From Liquorilactobacillus mali KCTC 3596 = DSM 20444 (GTDB taxonomy: Bacteria; Bacillota; Bacilli; Lactobacillales; Lactobacillaceae): a stretch of DNA of 36,542 nt. The stretch spans positions 1 to 36,542 of the forward strand of contig NZ_BACP01000061.1 of the NCBI RefSeq assembly GCF_000260415.1. The letters are read 5' to 3'. Positions within the stretch are counted from its first letter, which is position 1. Each line of letters opens with the position of its first letter. The notes under the pieces were generated by a model, which was not told where the DNA came from, ran no database searches, and worked only from the letters and a program-made list of their open reading frames with translations. This document shows positions 8,301-18,858 of the stretch, piece after piece. A program made the position numbers and the translations under genes.

Positions 8301-8666
8301 TTATTTCTTTCTACCAGCAATTGATGCAGCTGGGCCTTTACGTGTGCGTGCATTATTCTTCGTGTTTTGTCCACGAACTGGTAAATGACGACGATGACGT
8401 AAGCCTCGGTATGATCCAATTTCTGATAAACGTTTGATATCTAAGCTGACCTCACGACGAAGATCACCTTCGACCTTATACTTATCAGCAACAGCACGAA
8501 TCTTATCTTCTTGATCAGAAGTCAAGTCGCGTACACGAACATCTTCAGACACTTCTGCCTCTGCTAAGATTTTCTGTGCTGTAGTATTACCGATTCCATA
8601 AATGTAAGTTAAGCCGATTACGATACGCTTGTCACGTGGTAAATCGACACCTGCAATACGAGCCAT
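8301..8666 (-). CDS. rpsM: 30S ribosomal protein S13
   Basis: S13 sits in the head of the small subunit and forms bridges to the 50S subunit and P-site tRNA. The 121-aa product starts [20 protein letters not shown], carries the helix-two-turn-helix [14 protein letters not shown] and ends with the basic tail [17 protein letters not shown]. Start ATG has SD GGAGG. It is separated from rpmJ and rpsK by 25 nt each, part of the infA-rpmJ-rpsM-rpsK-rpoA-rplQ run. Confidence 0.97.
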   Translation of the reverse strand: MARIAGVDLPRDKRIVIGLTYIYGIGNTTAQKILAEAEVSEDVRVRDLTSDQEDKIRAVADKYKVEGDLRREVSLDIKRLSEIGSYRGLRHRRHLPVRGQNTKNNARTRKGPAASIAGRKK

Positions 8667-8691
8667 AACAATTACACCTCCTAATTTTTAA

Positions 8692-8805
8692 TTATCCTTG
8701 ACGTTGTTTGTGTTTTGGATTTGAGCAAATTACCATAACACGACCCTTGCGCTTAATTACTTTACAGTGTTCACACATTGGTTTTACTGATGGTCTTACC
8801 TTCAT
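8692..8805 (-). CDS. rpmJ: 50S ribosomal protein L36, zinc-binding type
   Basis: This 37-aa protein reads [20 protein letters not shown] and then [17 protein letters not shown]. Cys11, Cys14, Cys27 and His32 form the zinc ribbon of the C+ form of L36. The ATG at 8803-8805 follows an SD (GGAGG) and the stop is TAA. It lies between infA (34-nt gap) and rpsM (25-nt gap), its usual position. Being only 114 nt it is easily missed. The plus-strand reading frame across this stretch is not a gene. Confidence 0.96.
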
Positions 8806-8839
8806 GAATTATACCTCCCAAATGTATTTGAAGTACAAT

Positions 8840-9058
8840 CTATTTAAAGCGATAGGTAATGCGGCCCTTAGTCAAATCGTAAGGGGACATTTCGACAGTT
8901 ACCTTATCACCAGGTAAAATGCGAATATAATGCATTCTGATTTTTCCTGATACATGAGCTAATATCTCGTGTCCATTTTCGAGCTCGACCTTGAACATCG
9001 CATTGGGTAACGTTTCTTTGATTGTACCCTCAATTTCAATCACATCATCTTTCGCCAC
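8840..9058 (-). CDS. infA: Translation initiation factor IF-1
   Basis: IF-1 binds the A site of the 30S subunit during initiation. The 72-aa product is a single S1/OB-fold domain: [20 protein letters not shown], then [20 protein letters not shown], and [19 protein letters not shown]. Start is GTG (9056-9058), 9 nt after AGGAGG. It has its own promoter about 140 nt upstream and a hairpin-bearing leader, so it is partly independent of secY-adk. No map gene precedes it, unlike Bacillus. Confidence 0.97.
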   Translation of the reverse strand: MAKDDVIEIEGTIKETLPNAMFKVELENGHEILAHVSGKIRMHYIRILPGDKVTVEMSPYDLTKGRITYRFK

Positions 9059-9104
9059 GCAAAAGTACCTCCTTAAATGGTTTTAAAACTTTACACGCAA
9101 AACG

Positions 9105-9130
9105 GTAACTCCTTAAAACCAAGGAGTAAC
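9105..9130 (-). promoter_or_regulatory. Hairpin in the infA leader
   Basis: A 7-bp stem (9108-9114 with 9121-9127) closes a 6-nt loop, extended by two more pairs beyond one mismatch. It sits between the infA promoter and the infA SD, and no T-run follows, so it is not a typical terminator. It may be a translation or stability element. Confidence 0.45.
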
Positions 9131-9195
9131 TCTTCTACGCAAGCTAATCCATCCAAATGGACAGACTAATCCTATTGAAAAGATAAACCTGAAAC

Positions 9196-9224
9196 AGTAT
9201 ATCATTTCAATAAACTATATGCAA
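9196..9224 (-). promoter_or_regulatory. Promoter of infA-rpmJ-rpsM-rpsK-rpoA-rplQ
   Basis: Minus strand: -35 TTGCAT (9219-9224), 17-nt spacer, -10 TATACT (9196-9201). It lies in the 182-nt gap after adk. Good match and spacing. It would allow the alpha operon to be transcribed separately from the S10-spc genes. Confidence 0.7.
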
Positions 9225-9240
9225 GCAATTTCAACAATTG

Positions 9241-9906
<666 letters not shown>

Positions 9907-9940
9907 TCAATAACCTCCATAGAATGTGTAATTAGTTTTA

Positions 9941-9987
9941 AATGAAAAAGCTGGCCCCACTAAAGCGAAGCCGAACTCTCTTTCATT
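9941..9987 (-). other. Intercistronic hairpin between secY and adk
   Basis: AATGAAAGAG (9978-9987 on the minus strand) can pair over 10 bp with CTTTTTCATT (9941-9950, one G-U), enclosing a 27-nt GC-richer loop. There is no T-run, so it is more likely an mRNA processing or stability element than a terminator. Confidence 0.4.
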
Positions 9988-9996
9988 ATCACTAAC

Positions 9997-11292
9997 TTAT
10001 CTAATAAAGCCGACGTACTCGCGCTTCATCATCATACCCTTTAATTGTCTGATTGATTCAAGTGCAACCCCCACAACAATCAATAAACTAGTTCCACCTA
10101 ATCCAATTGATTCATCTAATCCCCAAATGTTTGAGGCAACCAATGGAATCAAAGCAACAAGTCCTAAGAAGAGTGAACCGACTGAACTTAAACGCATCAA
10201 CAGACGTGAAACAAATTTCTCTGTTTCCTTGCCTGGCCAGACACTTGGAATGTAACTGCCCTGCTTCTGCAAATTCTCCGATAGCTTTTCAGGGTTAACC
10301 TGAACAAAAGCATAGAAGAAAGTAAATACAACAATCAAAACAGTATAAAGAATCATTCCTCCTGTAGCTTGCATGTTGAAGATGTTAGTCATCACCTTGT
10401 ACCATGTAGCTTCAGAGTAATTTTGTGTAAATGCCATCAAAATAGTTTGTGGCGTTGCAATAAAGGAACTTGCAAAGATAACAGGAATAACTCCTGCCAC
10501 ATTGATTTTCAACGGTAGATACGAACTATTAGTTGCTCCTGCAAGTCTTCTAGTATATTGAATGGGAATCTTATAACTTGCTTGTTGCACATATGTAACA
10601 AAAGCAACAATCGCTAAAATAGCTACTAACAATACAACAACATACAAAATACTCTTCCACAAATCACTAGATGATGCATCAGCAAATTGATCATTGTAAA
10701 TCTGGTGAACACCAGTAGGAATTCTTGCAATAATACCAGCCATGATTATCATTGAAATTCCGTTTCCAAAACCTCTATCAGTAATCATATCACCAAGCCA
10801 TGTAGTAAATAATGAACCACCCGTTAAAATAATTCCTATACTTACATATGTCTTAATTCCTGGATCTTCGACCAAATTCAAACTGCTCAGTGCATTAAAC
10901 CCAGCTGTAATTCCAATTGACTGTACAAACGCCAGCACTATTGTTAAATATCTTGTAGCTTGATTAAGCTTTCTACGACCAACTTCACCTTGCTTACTCC
11001 ACTCAACAAAGCGGGGAACAATATCCATTTGAAGTAGCTGAACAATAATCTGAGCAGTAATATATGGTGAAACACCCATTGCTAAAATGGAATAGTTCGC
11101 CAAACCACCACCACTGAAAGTATTCAAGATACTAACTAACCCTGAAGACGCAACACTAGTTAAAGCTTTAGCGTTGATCCCAGGGACTGTGATATATGTG
11201 CCTAAACGAAATACAATCAAGACACCTAATGTAAATAAGATTTTGTTGCGGATCTCTTTTACAGCTAAGGCGTTCTTCATTGTTTTAAGCAT
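9997..11292 (-). CDS. secY: Preprotein translocase subunit SecY
   Basis: SecY is the channel subunit of the SecYEG translocon in the cytoplasmic membrane. The 431-aa product has ten predicted hydrophobic segments, the conserved N-terminal RLGTYITVPGIN, the plug-region LNTFSGGGLANYSILAMGVS, and loops rich in basic residues including QQASYKIPIQYTRR. The ATG at 11290-11292 overlaps the rplO stop by one base (TAATG) and has a GAGGTG SD inside the end of rplO, so it is translationally coupled to L15. A second ATG at codon 5 is possible. Confidence 0.97.
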   Translation of the reverse strand: MLKTMKNALAVKEIRNKILFTLGVLIVFRLGTYITVPGINAKALTSVASSGLVSILNTFSGGGLANYSILAMGVSPYITAQIIVQLLQMDIVPRFVEWSKQGEVGRRKLNQATRYLTIVLAFVQSIGITAGFNALSSLNLVEDPGIKTYVSIGIILTGGSLFTTWLGDMITDRGFGNGISMIIMAGIIARIPTGVHQIYNDQFADASSSDLWKSILYVVVLLVAILAIVAFVTYVQQASYKIPIQYTRRLAGATNSSYLPLKINVAGVIPVIFASSFIATPQTILMAFTQNYSEATWYKVMTNIFNMQATGGMILYTVLIVVFTFFYAFVQVNPEKLSENLQKQGSYIPSVWPGKETEKFVSRLLMRLSSVGSLFLGLVALIPLVASNIWGLDESIGLGGTSLLIVVGVALESIRQLKGMMMKREYVGFIR

Positions 11293-11726
11293 TAAATCAC
11301 CTCTGCTTGACCGCCAGCTGCTTCAATAGCTTTCTTAGCTGAAGCAGAAAACTTATTGGCTTTGACGGTTAACTTCTTAGTCAACTCACCATTACCTAGA
11401 ATTTTAATTCCATTCAATTCTTTTTTAACAACACCATTCTCAACTAAGAGTACTGGTGTAACTTCTGTACCATCATCGAATTTGTTAAGCGCGTCTAAAT
11501 TAACAACTGCAAATTCCTTGCGGTTGATATTTTGAAAACCACGTTTTGGCATACGACGGAACAATGGCATTTGTCCACCTTCAAAGCCCAAACGTACCTT
11601 ACCACGAGCTTTTTGGCCTTTCTGACCACGTCCAGCTGTCTTACCATTACCGGATGAAGTTCCGCGACCTACGCGATTACGTACGTGACGTGAACCTTCA
11701 CTTGGTTTTAACTCATGCAATTCCAT
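11292..11726 (-). CDS. rplO: 50S ribosomal protein L15
   Basis: L15 is a late-assembly protein with an extended basic N-terminus. The 144-aa product begins [20 protein letters not shown] and has [20 protein letters not shown], the glycine/basic extension, then [20 protein letters not shown] start with a strong SD. Its TAA shares a base with the secY ATG. Standard L30-L15-SecY order. Confidence 0.97.
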   Translation of the reverse strand: MELHELKPSEGSRHVRNRVGRGTSSGNGKTAGRGQKGQKARGKVRLGFEGGQMPLFRRMPKRGFQNINRKEFAVVNLDALNKFDDGTEVTPVLLVENGVVKKELNGIKILGNGELTKKLTVKANKFSASAKKAIEAAGGQAEVI

Positions 11727-11772
11727 CAGGTTGGCACCTCCTTAATTATTAATTATAACATGTCATAAACGA

Positions 11773-11955
11773 TTACTCAGCAATTGAAACATCAACCAAA
11801 TGATTGATTTTCGCAACAGCACCACGTGTTGAAGCATTGTCAGGAAGAACAACTGAACTGTTGATGCGACCTAAACCAAGTGCTTTGACGATATCGCGCT
11901 GCTTTTGAGGACGCCCAATGACACTACGAACCAAAGTAACTTTTAAATTAGCCAT
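11773..11955 (-). CDS. rpmD: 50S ribosomal protein L30
   Basis: A 60-aa protein of the bacterial L30 type, starting [20 protein letters not shown] and continuing [20 protein letters not shown] and INHLVDVS. Length and position between rpsE and rplO are canonical. ATG with GGAGG SD, 15 nt after rpsE. Confidence 0.96.
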   Translation of the reverse strand: MANLKVTLVRSVIGRPQKQRDIVKALGLGRINSSVVLPDNASTRGAVAKINHLVDVSIAE

Positions 11956-11970
11956 AATATTGAGCCTCCT

Positions 11971-12471
11971 TTATTCTGCTAAGTGTTGTGCTGAAACACC
12001 ACGAAGTGCGGCAACTTCTTCAGCACTCTTCATTTTTGCTAAACCATCCATTGTTGCACGAACAACATTGATTGGTGTACTTGAGCCAAGTGACTTACTT
12101 GTTACATCAGCAACACCAGACAATTCCATAACGGCACGAACAGCACCACCAGCAGCAACACCAGAACCGGCTATAGCTGGTTTCAACATGATACGGCTAC
12201 CACTATATTCACCAAGAACTTCATGAGGAAGTGTATCATTAACCATTGGGACTGTGATAAGGTTCTTACGAGCATCATCAACAGCTTTACGGATAGCATC
12301 AGGAACTTCTTGTGCCTTACCAGTACCAAAGCCAACATGGCCATTGTGGTCTCCAACGATAACTAAGGCAGCAAAACGTAAGCGACGTCCACCTTTAACA
12401 ACTTTTGTGATACGGTTAATCGCAACAACGCGATCTTCTAAATCTAATTGAGCTGGATCGATAAAAGTCAT
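11971..12471 (-). CDS. rpsE: 30S ribosomal protein S5
   Basis: S5 contributes to decoding fidelity and lines the mRNA entry channel. The 166-aa product has the N-terminal double-stranded-RNA-binding-like domain [20 protein letters not shown] and [20 protein letters not shown], followed by the C-terminal domain with [19 protein letters not shown]. The loop KVVKGGRR is the site altered in spectinomycin-resistant mutants; here it looks wild type. ATG start with GGAGGG SD; 21 nt after rplR. Confidence 0.97.
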   Translation of the reverse strand: MTFIDPAQLDLEDRVVAINRITKVVKGGRRLRFAALVIVGDHNGHVGFGTGKAQEVPDAIRKAVDDARKNLITVPMVNDTLPHEVLGEYSGSRIMLKPAIAGSGVAAGGAVRAVMELSGVADVTSKSLGSSTPINVVRATMDGLAKMKSAEEVAALRGVSAQHLAE

Positions 12472-12492
12472 AAATTAGTTTCCCTCCCTTTC

Positions 12493-12849
12493 CTAAAAGT
12501 CTAATCCATTTTCACGAGCAGCAGTTGCAAGTGCTTCAACACGTCCGTGATATAAATATCCGCCACGGTCGAAAACAACTTCCTTAATACCTTTTTCAAC
12601 AGCACGTTTTGCAACAACTTCACCAACTGAAGTTGCTTGTTCTGTTTTAGAGTCACCACTGACTTCACTATCTAACGTAGAGGCACTAACTAGCGTCACA
12701 CCCGCTACGTCATCAATTACTTGAGCGTAGATGTTTTTGTTTGAACGATAAACATTTAAGCGTGGGCACTTAGCTGTACCAGAGATCTTACCACGGACAC
12801 GTAAATGACGCTTTTGACGTGTCTTATTCTTATCTGGTTTTGAAATCAC
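12493..12849 (-). CDS. rplR: 50S ribosomal protein L18
   Basis: L18 binds 5S rRNA and is part of the central protuberance. The 118-aa product begins (M)[19 protein letters not shown] and has [20 protein letters not shown] and a C-terminus [21 protein letters not shown] chose GTG 12847-12849, 7 nt after AGAGGT, which gives the standard length. A GTG three codons upstream is in frame but lies in the SD itself. Confidence 0.96.
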   Translation of the reverse strand: MISKPDKNKTRQKRHLRVRGKISGTAKCPRLNVYRSNKNIYAQVIDDVAGVTLVSASTLDSEVSGDSKTEQATSVGEVVAKRAVEKGIKEVVFDRGGYLYHGRVEALATAARENGLDF

Positions 12850-12896
12850 AATTTTCACCTCTTAATTTAATTTGTATCTTTTTTCAGTTAAACTGA

Positions 12897-13433
12897 TTAC
12901 TTACCAGTCTTACCTTCCTTACGACGAACAATTTCACCCTTGTAACGAATTCCCTTGCCCTTATAAGGTTCTGGAGCACGTGTCAAACGAATCTTTGCCG
13001 CAAAATCTCCAACTGCTTCTTTTGAAATACCAGAAACAATTATTGAAGTTGCAGAAGGTGCTTCAATACTAATACCATTCTCAGCAACAAACTCCACTGG
13101 ATGAGAATAACCAACATTCAATACAAGCGTATTACCCTTCATTTGTGCACGGTAACCAACACCTTGAAGTTCTAATTCTTTCTTGAAACCTGTGCTAACA
13201 CCTAATATCATGTTGTGAAATACAGCTCTTGTTGTCCCATGTAATGCTTTTGTCTTGCTATCATTGCTTGAACGATCAAACTTAACAACATTACCTTCGA
13301 TTTCCATTGAAATCTTGTCAGAGAATTCACGAGTTAATTCACCCTTAGGTCCTTTAACGGTTACGATATCTCCATCACGACTGACCTCAATATCAGCAGG
13401 TACAGTAACTTCTTTATAACCAATACGACTCAC
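12897..13433 (-). CDS. rplF: 50S ribosomal protein L6
   Basis: L6 lies near the GTPase-associated region at the base of the L7/L12 stalk. The 178-aa product has two related domains. The first carries [15 protein letters not shown]; the second has the signature [20 protein letters not shown] at its C-terminus. Start is GTG (13431-13433) in [17 protein letters not shown], with GGAGG upstream. 31 nt after rpsH. Confidence 0.97.
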   Translation of the reverse strand: MSRIGYKEVTVPADIEVSRDGDIVTVKGPKGELTREFSDKISMEIEGNVVKFDRSSNDSKTKALHGTTRAVFHNMILGVSTGFKKELELQGVGYRAQMKGNTLVLNVGYSHPVEFVAENGISIEAPSATSIIVSGISKEAVGDFAAKIRLTRAPEPYKGKGIRYKGEIVRRKEGKTGK

Positions 13434-13464
13434 GGTAGTGACACCTCCTTACTTTCGAAAATTT

Positions 13465-13863
13465 CTACCAAACGTATGCTAATACTTCGCCGCCAATTTT
13501 CTTTGCGCGGGCGTCTTTATCTGTCATAACCCCTTCTGAGGTTGAAAGAATAGCGATTCCTAAGCCGTTTAGGACCTTAGGAACAGCATCTGCTTTAACA
13601 TATGAACGTAAACCAGGTTTTGAAATACGCTTAATCCCAGTAATTACGCGTTCATTATCCTTACTAAATTTCAAGAATACACGGATGATTCCTTGTTTGT
13701 CATCATCAATATATTCAACATTGCGAACAAAACCTTCATTTTTGAGGATTTCTGCAATATCGTGCTTAATTTTTGAAGCAGGTACTTCAAGAGATTCGTG
13801 CTTTGCCATGTTTGCATTGCGAACACGTGTCAAGAAGTCTGCGATTGGATCAGTCATGACCAT
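13465..13863 (-). CDS. rpsH: 30S ribosomal protein S8
   Basis: S8 binds the central domain of 16S rRNA and in many bacteria also represses the spc operon by binding its mRNA near the L5 gene. The 132-aa product starts [20 protein letters not shown] and ends with [20 protein letters not shown] and VLAYVW, both typical. ATG 13861-13863 has AGGAGG 9 nt upstream. Whether it represses its own operon here cannot be told from sequence. Confidence 0.97.
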   Translation of the reverse strand: MVMTDPIADFLTRVRNANMAKHESLEVPASKIKHDIAEILKNEGFVRNVEYIDDDKQGIIRVFLKFSKDNERVITGIKRISKPGLRSYVKADAVPKVLNGLGIAILSTSEGVMTDKDARAKKIGGEVLAYVW

Positions 13864-13891
13864 TAAATTTGCCCTCCTTTACTTTATTGGA

Positions 13892-14077
13892 TTACCAGCT
13901 AGCCTTTTTCATCCCAGGAATTTGACCTTTGTGGGCAAGATCTCTTAGGCAAACACGGCATAACTTAAACTTACGATAAACTGAATGTGGACGACCACAA
14001 CGTTCACAGCGTGTATATTCTTGCGTAGAGAACTTAGCTTCGCGTTTGTTCTTTGCAATTTGCGACTTCTTTGCCAA
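13892..14077 (-). CDS. rpsN: 30S ribosomal protein S14, zinc-binding (type Z)
   Basis: A 61-aa short S14. [20 protein letters not shown] provides the CxxC...CxxC zinc ribbon, so this is the zinc-dependent C+ form. Bacteria with zinc-limitation responses often keep a longer zinc-free paralogue elsewhere; none is in this window. The start is TTG (14075-14077), 7 nt after GGGGG. It sits between rplE (13-nt gap) and rpsH, the normal place. Confidence 0.96.
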   Translation of the reverse strand: MAKKSQIAKNKREAKFSTQEYTRCERCGRPHSVYRKFKLCRVCLRDLAHKGQIPGMKKASW

Positions 14078-14090
14078 TGTGAAACCCCCT

Positions 14091-14633
14091 TTATTTAGCG
14101 AATGGCATTCCTAATTGCGACAATAACTCTTTGGATTCTTCATCTGAATTTGCAGTTGTAACAATAACGATATCCATACCTCGAACTTTGTTAACATCAT
14201 CAAAATCAATTTCAGGGAAAATTAGCTGTTCACGGATACCCAATGTGTAGTTACCGCGGCCATCAAAGGCACGCTTACTAACACCATGAAAATCACGAAC
14301 ACGAGGTAGTGAAACAGATACTAATTTATCCAAGAAATCATACATACGCTCGCCACGTAATGTAACTTTAGTTCCGATAGGCATACCTTCACGTAAACGG
14401 AAACCAGCAATTGATTTCTTTGCCTTTGTAATAACAGGTTTTTGACCCGCAATCAAAGTCAATTCTTCAACTGCTTCATCCAAGTTCTTAGCGTTGCTAA
14501 CTGCGTCACCAACACCCATGTTGATAACAATTTTATCAACTTTAGGAGCTTGCATGATTGAAGTATAATTGAATTTTTCCATTATTGATGGAACTATTTC
14601 TTTATCATATTTTTCTTTTAAACGATTAACCAT
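14091..14633 (-). CDS. rplE: 50S ribosomal protein L5
   Basis: L5 binds 5S rRNA and contacts the P-site tRNA from the central protuberance. The 180-aa product includes [40 protein letters not shown] and [20 protein letters not shown], all family signatures, and ends LGMPFAK. ATG start, 27 nt after rplX. Confidence 0.97.
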   Translation of the reverse strand: MVNRLKEKYDKEIVPSIMEKFNYTSIMQAPKVDKIVINMGVGDAVSNAKNLDEAVEELTLIAGQKPVITKAKKSIAGFRLREGMPIGTKVTLRGERMYDFLDKLVSVSLPRVRDFHGVSKRAFDGRGNYTLGIREQLIFPEIDFDDVNKVRGMDIVIVTTANSDEESKELLSQLGMPFAK

Positions 14634-14660
14634 GAAGAAAGTAATCCTCCTTTCCTATTT

Positions 14661-14972
14661 CTACTTATCTAAGGATTCACCAGTTTTTTTAGAAACTCGA
14701 ACTTTTTTACCATCAACAACCTTTACACTTATACGAGTTGTTTCATTGTTTGATGGATCAAGCAACATAACGTTGGAGACATGAATAGGTGCTTCAACCT
14801 CAACAATTCCACCGTTAGGATTTGCGTTGCTTGGTTTTTGGTGCTTTTTAATAATATTTACACCCTTAACGATTACACGGTCTTTACTAGGAAAAACTTT
14901 TTCAATAATTCCTTCTTTACCTTTATCCTTACCAGCAATTACCTTAACTTTATCATTCTTTTTTACGAACAT
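14661..14972 (-). CDS. rplX: 50S ribosomal protein L24
   Basis: L24 is an assembly-initiator protein. The 103-aa product begins [20 protein letters not shown], which is the KOW motif, and continues [20 protein letters not shown] and a C-terminal [12 protein letters not shown]. The ATG at 14970-14972 gives the standard length. A GTG four codons upstream overlaps the SD AGGAGG and was rejected. Confidence 0.96.
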   Translation of the reverse strand: MFVKKNDKVKVIAGKDKGKEGIIEKVFPSKDRVIVKGVNIIKKHQKPSNANPNGGIVEVEAPIHVSNVMLLDPSNNETTRISVKVVDGKKVRVSKKTGESLDK

Positions 14973-15005
14973 TTTATTTCGCACCTCCTTGCCAACATCG
15001 GTTTA

Positions 15006-15374
15006 TTACAGTACTTCAGGTGCTAAGGAAACGATCTTCATAAAGCTTCCATCACGTAATTCACGTGCAACTGGCCCAAAGATACGTGTACCCTTTGGTG
15101 ATTTGTCATCACCAATAATAACTGCTGCATTTTCATCAAATTTGATGTAAGAACCGTCTGCACGGTGTGTTCCGAACTTTGTTCGAACAACAACAGCCTT
15201 AACAACATCACCTTTTTTGACAACGCCACCTGGTGTTGCCTGTTTAACAGTAGCAACAATCGTGTCACCAATATTTGCTGTACGGACGCGTGAACCGCCT
15301 AAAACCTTAATTACAAGAATTTCACGTGCACCAGAGTTATCAGCAACTTTTAAACGACTTTCTTGTTGGATCAC
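15006..15374 (-). CDS. rplN: 50S ribosomal protein L14
   Basis: L14 lies at the subunit interface, contacting 16S helix 14. The 122-aa product has the signature (M)[19 protein letters not shown], then [20 protein letters not shown] and [17 protein letters not shown]. Start is GTG (15372-15374) with AGGAGG 9-10 nt upstream. It lies between rpsQ (68-nt gap) and rplX (33-nt gap). Confidence 0.97.
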   Translation of the reverse strand: MIQQESRLKVADNSGAREILVIKVLGGSRVRTANIGDTIVATVKQATPGGVVKKGDVVKAVVVRTKFGTHRADGSYIKFDENAAVIIGDDKSPKGTRIFGPVARELRDGSFMKIVSLAPEVL

Positions 15375-15442
15375 GGTATGTGACCTCCTTTCGTTAACGA
15401 ATCAGAATACGAATCAAAGTACATTTAAATCCAGAATATACT

Positions 15443-15709
15443 CTAGATAATAACTGCCTTTTCAACGATCTCAACTAAACGGAATCTCTTTGTTGCTGAC
15501 AACGGACGAGTTTCCATAATCTTTACGATGTCTCCCACTTTTGCTTCGTTATTTTCATCATGTGCTTTATACTTCTTGGAGTACTTAACACGCTTATTAT
15601 AGACTTTATGGTTCTTATAAGTCTCAATAACAACAGCAATCGTTTTATCCATTTTGTCCGAAACAACACGTCCCTGATAGACTTTACGTTGGTTACGATC
15701 TTCAGTCAT
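15443..15709 (-). CDS. rpsQ: 30S ribosomal protein S17
   Basis: S17 is a primary binder of 16S rRNA with an OB fold. The 88-aa product includes [20 protein letters not shown], the [20 protein letters not shown] loop and the conserved [23 protein letters not shown] start, 25 nt after rpmC. Confidence 0.97.
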   Translation of the reverse strand: MTEDRNQRKVYQGRVVSDKMDKTIAVVIETYKNHKVYNKRVKYSKKYKAHDENNEAKVGDIVKIMETRPLSATKRFRLVEIVEKAVII

Positions 15710-15734
15710 ACTTTAGTTTCCTCCTCTTCGTATT

Positions 15735-15929
15735 CTATTTGTTCAATTCTTGTTGACGCAATGCCGTTTTTATACGCGCAATCGTCTTACGAACTTCTTT
15801 TAAACGAGCAGTGTTTTCCAATTGACCGGTAGCTAATTGGAAGCGCAAGTTAAATAATTCCTCTTTGAATTGCTTTTCTTTATCGAGCATTTCAGCAGTG
15901 GTTAATTCATTAATTTCTTTAGCCTTCAT
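15735..15929 (-). CDS. rpmC: 50S ribosomal protein L29
   Basis: L29 sits at the polypeptide exit, part of the docking site for SRP and trigger factor. The 64-aa product starts [20 protein letters not shown] and has the helical hairpin [20 protein letters not shown] followed by [15 protein letters not shown] chose ATG 15927-15929, 8 nt after AGGTGG, which gives the usual length. A GTG four codons upstream lies in that SD. It overlaps the end of rplP by 11 nt, so the two are probably coupled. Confidence 0.95.
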   Translation of the reverse strand: MKAKEINELTTAEMLDKEKQFKEELFNLRFQLATGQLENTARLKEVRKTIARIKTALRQQELNK

Positions 15930-16353
15930 TTGATTCGCCACCTACTTCCTCACGTTTTACAAACTTAGTCTTCAATGGGAGTTTGTGGGAAGCTAAACGC
16001 AGTGCTTCACGAGCAACTTCTTCTGGAACGTCGCCAATTTCAAAAATAATCTTACCGCGTTTTACTGGAGATACCCAACCTTCAGGAGCACCTTTCCCAG
16101 AACCCATACGAACACCAATAGCTTTAGCAGTATATGATTTATGAGGGAAAATCTTAATCCAAACTTTCCCACCACGTTTCATGTAACGTGTCATTGCAAC
16201 ACGAGCAGCTTCAATCTGGCGGTTTGTAATCCAATGTGAATCAACAGCTTGCAAGCCGTATTCTCCAAAAGCAACAGTCTTGCCACCCTTTGCTTCGCCA
16301 CGCATCTTGCCACGGAATTCACGGCGATGCTTTGTACGTTTTGGTACTAACAT
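15919..16353 (-). CDS. rplP: 50S ribosomal protein L16
   Basis: L16 organizes the aminoacyl-tRNA site of the 50S subunit. The 144-aa product starts [20 protein letters not shown] and includes [40 protein letters not shown] and [23 protein letters not shown] start with GGAGG SD, only 3 nt after the rpsC stop. Confidence 0.97.
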   Translation of the reverse strand: MLVPKRTKHRREFRGKMRGEAKGGKTVAFGEYGLQAVDSHWITNRQIEAARVAMTRYMKRGGKVWIKIFPHKSYTAKAIGVRMGSGKGAPEGWVSPVKRGKIIFEIGDVPEEVAREALRLASHKLPLKTKFVKREEVGGESNEG

Positions 16354-16356
16354 AGG

Positions 16357-17013
16357 TTATTTCCCTCCTTTACTATTATCTTTCTTAGCAGGTAAAACTT
16401 CCCCACGGTAAATCCAAACTTTAACGCCTAATTTACCATAAGTTGTGATTGCTTCTACCCAAGCATAATCGATATCAGCACGAAGTGTATGCAATGGAAC
16501 TGTACCTTCTGAAAAATGTTCTACACGTGACATATCTGCCCCGTTCAAACGTCCAGCAACTTGTACTTTAATTCCCTTTGCTCCAGAACGCATTGTACGC
16601 TGAATACCTTGTTTCATAGCACGACGAAATGCAACACGATTTTCCAATTGTACTGCAATATTTTCGCCAACTAATTGAGCATCTAAATCAGGTTTCTTAA
16701 TTTCAACAATATTAATATGAACTCTCTTACCTGTTAATTCATTTAATTCTTTACGAAGCTTTTCAACTTCTGATCCACCTTTACCGATAACCATACCTGG
16801 TTTTGCAGTATGGATTGAAACATTAACACGCTTTGCAGCACGTTCAATTTCAACGGTAGAGACAGATGCATCGGCTAATTTCTTTTGAATGTATTCACGG
16901 ATGTGTAAATCTTCATGTAAATTGTCAGCAAAATCTTTTTCTGCGTACCATTTTGCATCCCAATCACGAATGATTCCTACACGTAATCCCGTTGGATTTA
17001 CTTTTTGACCCAC
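16357..17013 (-). CDS. rpsC: 30S ribosomal protein S3
   Basis: S3 lines the mRNA entrance and has helicase-like activity there. The 218-aa product has [20 protein letters not shown], the KH domain with [20 protein letters not shown], and the C-terminal domain with [20 protein letters not shown] and [14 protein letters not shown]. Start is GTG (17011-17013), 8 nt after GGAGGG. 13 nt after rplV. Confidence 0.97.
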   Translation of the reverse strand: MGQKVNPTGLRVGIIRDWDAKWYAEKDFADNLHEDLHIREYIQKKLADASVSTVEIERAAKRVNVSIHTAKPGMVIGKGGSEVEKLRKELNELTGKRVHINIVEIKKPDLDAQLVGENIAVQLENRVAFRRAMKQGIQRTMRSGAKGIKVQVAGRLNGADMSRVEHFSEGTVPLHTLRADIDYAWVEAITTYGKLGVKVWIYRGEVLPAKKDNSKGGK

Positions 17014-17026
17014 GCATTATCCCTCC

Positions 17027-17374
17027 TTATTTTACAGATACAACTACAGTAACATGACTAGTACGTTTGTTGATTGGAGAAGCAGAACCCTTTGCGCGAG
17101 GACGGAAACGTTTTAAGGTTGGTCCTTCGTTAACAAAAGCTTCACTTACTATTAAATCTTCAACATCTAAGTCAAAATTATTTTCTGCATTTGCAATTGC
17201 TGATTTTAATACTTTTTCAATGATTAGAGAGCCAGCTCTTGGTGTGAACTTTAAAATCCCTAATGCTTCAGCTACGCTTTTGCCACGTATGAGATCGATC
17301 ACTAGACGTGCTTTACGTGCAGGGATTCGAACTGTTTTGGCAGTTGCTTTTGCTGATGTAACTTGTTCAGCCAT
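17027..17374 (-). CDS. rplV: 50S ribosomal protein L22
   Basis: L22 extends a beta-hairpin into the exit tunnel. The 115-aa product includes [20 protein letters not shown], the [18 protein letters not shown] stretch, and the tunnel hairpin [20 protein letters not shown] near the C-terminus, which looks wild type with respect to known macrolide-resistance deletions. ATG start with GGAGG SD; 14 nt after rpsS. Confidence 0.97.
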   Translation of the reverse strand: MAEQVTSAKATAKTVRIPARKARLVIDLIRGKSVAEALGILKFTPRAGSLIIEKVLKSAIANAENNFDLDVEDLIVSEAFVNEGPTLKRFRPRAKGSASPINKRTSHVTVVVSVK

Positions 17375-17388
17375 TTTATTACCCTCCC

Positions 17389-17670
17389 TTACTTAACAAC
17401 TGTTTTTTTGTCGCCACTACCATGACCACGGAATGTACGTGTTGGTACAAATTCACCCAACTTGTGGCCAACCATATCTTCTTGAATATAAACTGGAACG
17501 TGCTTGCGACCATCGTACACAGCGATTGTATAACCAATGAAACTTGGGAAAATTGTTGAACGACGTGACCATGTCTTAATTACAGATTTCTTTTCTTGAT
17601 CTGCTTGAGCTTCAATTTTCTTCATCAAATGAGCATCAGCAAATGGTCCTTTTTTCAAACTACGACTCAA
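17389..17670 (-). CDS. rpsS: 30S ribosomal protein S19
   Basis: S19 forms a head complex with S13 and contacts the A/P region. The 93-aa product starts [20 protein letters not shown] and includes [35 protein letters not shown]. Start is TTG (17668-17670) with GGAGG about 8 nt upstream. 46 nt after rplB. Confidence 0.97.
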   Translation of the reverse strand: MSRSLKKGPFADAHLMKKIEAQADQEKKSVIKTWSRRSTIFPSFIGYTIAVYDGRKHVPVYIQEDMVGHKLGEFVPTRTFRGHGSGDKKTVVK

Positions 17671-17716
17671 TGTGAATCCTCCTTTCGGATCATCTAATCC
17701 TTAAGCAGCCTTTTGG

Positions 17717-18547
17717 CTACTTGTTACGTTTACGTACGATAAATTTATCAGATTGTGCTTTCTTAGAACGTGTCTTATAACCCATCGTTTTCTGTCCCCA
17801 TGGTGACATAGGACTTGGACGACCGATAGGAGCTTTACCTTCACCACCACCATGTGGGTGATCGTTAGGGTTCATTACAGAACCACGAACTGTAGGACGC
17901 TTGCCAGCCCAACGTGAACGACCAGCCTTGCCGACTTTAATAAGTTCATGTTGTTCATTACCAACTGCACCGATTGTAGCACGGCAAGTTGAGAGAACCA
18001 TGCGAACTTCACCAGAAGTCAAACGAACTAAAGCATATTTGCCTTCCTTACCAAGTAACTGTGCTGATGCACCAGCTGAACGAACCAACTGACCACCCTT
18101 TCCGGGTTTTAGTTCGATATTATGAATAATTGTACCAACAGGGATATCTGCTAATGTCAAAGTATTACCTACCTTGATATCTGCTTCCTTTCCTGATTGA
18201 ATAACTTGACCCACTTCGAGACCTTTAGGAGCAAGGATATATGATTTAACACCATCAGCATAAACAAGTAGTGCAATGTTTGCTGAACGGTTTGGATCAT
18301 ATTCGATTGCCTTAACTGTTGCAGTTACGTCATCTTTAATGCGTTTAAAATCAATTAAACGATATTGACGCTTGTGACCACCACCACGGTGACGGACAGT
18401 AATACGGCCATAACTATTACGACCAGCTGTCTTGCTTTGTGATTCAAGCAACGATTTTTCTGGAGTTGTTTTTGTAATTTCAGAAAAATCTGAACCAGTC
18501 ATATTACGACGTCCGTTAGTGGTTGGTTTAAATTTTTTGATCCCCAC
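17717..18547 (-). CDS. rplB: 50S ribosomal protein L2
   Basis: L2 is needed for subunit association and lies near the peptidyl-transferase centre. The 276-aa product starts with the [18 protein letters not shown] region, has the OB-like RNA-binding domain with [18 protein letters not shown], and the C-terminal [20 protein letters not shown] containing the conserved histidine implicated in peptidyl transfer. GTG start (18545-18547), 7 nt after GGAGGG. 25 nt after rplW. Confidence 0.97.
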   Translation of the reverse strand: MGIKKFKPTTNGRRNMTGSDFSEITKTTPEKSLLESQSKTAGRNSYGRITVRHRGGGHKRQYRLIDFKRIKDDVTATVKAIEYDPNRSANIALLVYADGVKSYILAPKGLEVGQVIQSGKEADIKVGNTLTLADIPVGTIIHNIELKPGKGGQLVRSAGASAQLLGKEGKYALVRLTSGEVRMVLSTCRATIGAVGNEQHELIKVGKAGRSRWAGKRPTVRGSVMNPNDHPHGGGEGKAPIGRPSPMSPWGQKTMGYKTRSKKAQSDKFIVRKRNK

Positions 18548-18572
18548 GTGTATTCCCTCCTATTACAAATTT

Positions 18573-18857
18573 TTATTCTTCAAATAATTTGATTTCTTTT
18601 GAATCTGCGCTTAAAGTAACAATTGCTTTTCTACGTTTCTTTGTGTAGCCAGCATAACGACCCATACGCTTTAATTTACCTTTAACGTTCATGATGTTAA
18701 CTCTAACAACTTTAACGTCAAAAATTTCTTCAACAGCTTTCTTAACTTCGATCTTAGTTGCGCGTGTGTCAACATCAAATGTATAACGCTTTGCATCCAA
18801 GCCTTCAGTTGAAGCTTCTGTAACAACTGGTTTTAAGATAATTTTACGTGCTTCCAT
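18573..18857 (-). CDS. rplW: 50S ribosomal protein L23
   Basis: L23 is at the tunnel exit and binds trigger factor and SRP. The 94-aa product begins [20 protein letters not shown] and includes [20 protein letters not shown] and [23 protein letters not shown] 18855-18857 is 1 nt from the rplD stop and about 12 nt from GGAGG. A TTG three codons upstream is too close to the SD. Confidence 0.95.
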   Translation of the reverse strand: MEARKIILKPVVTEASTEGLDAKRYTFDVDTRATKIEVKKAVEEIFDVKVVRVNIMNVKGKLKRMGRYAGYTKKRRKAIVTLSADSKEIKLFEE

Positions 18858-18858
18858 T

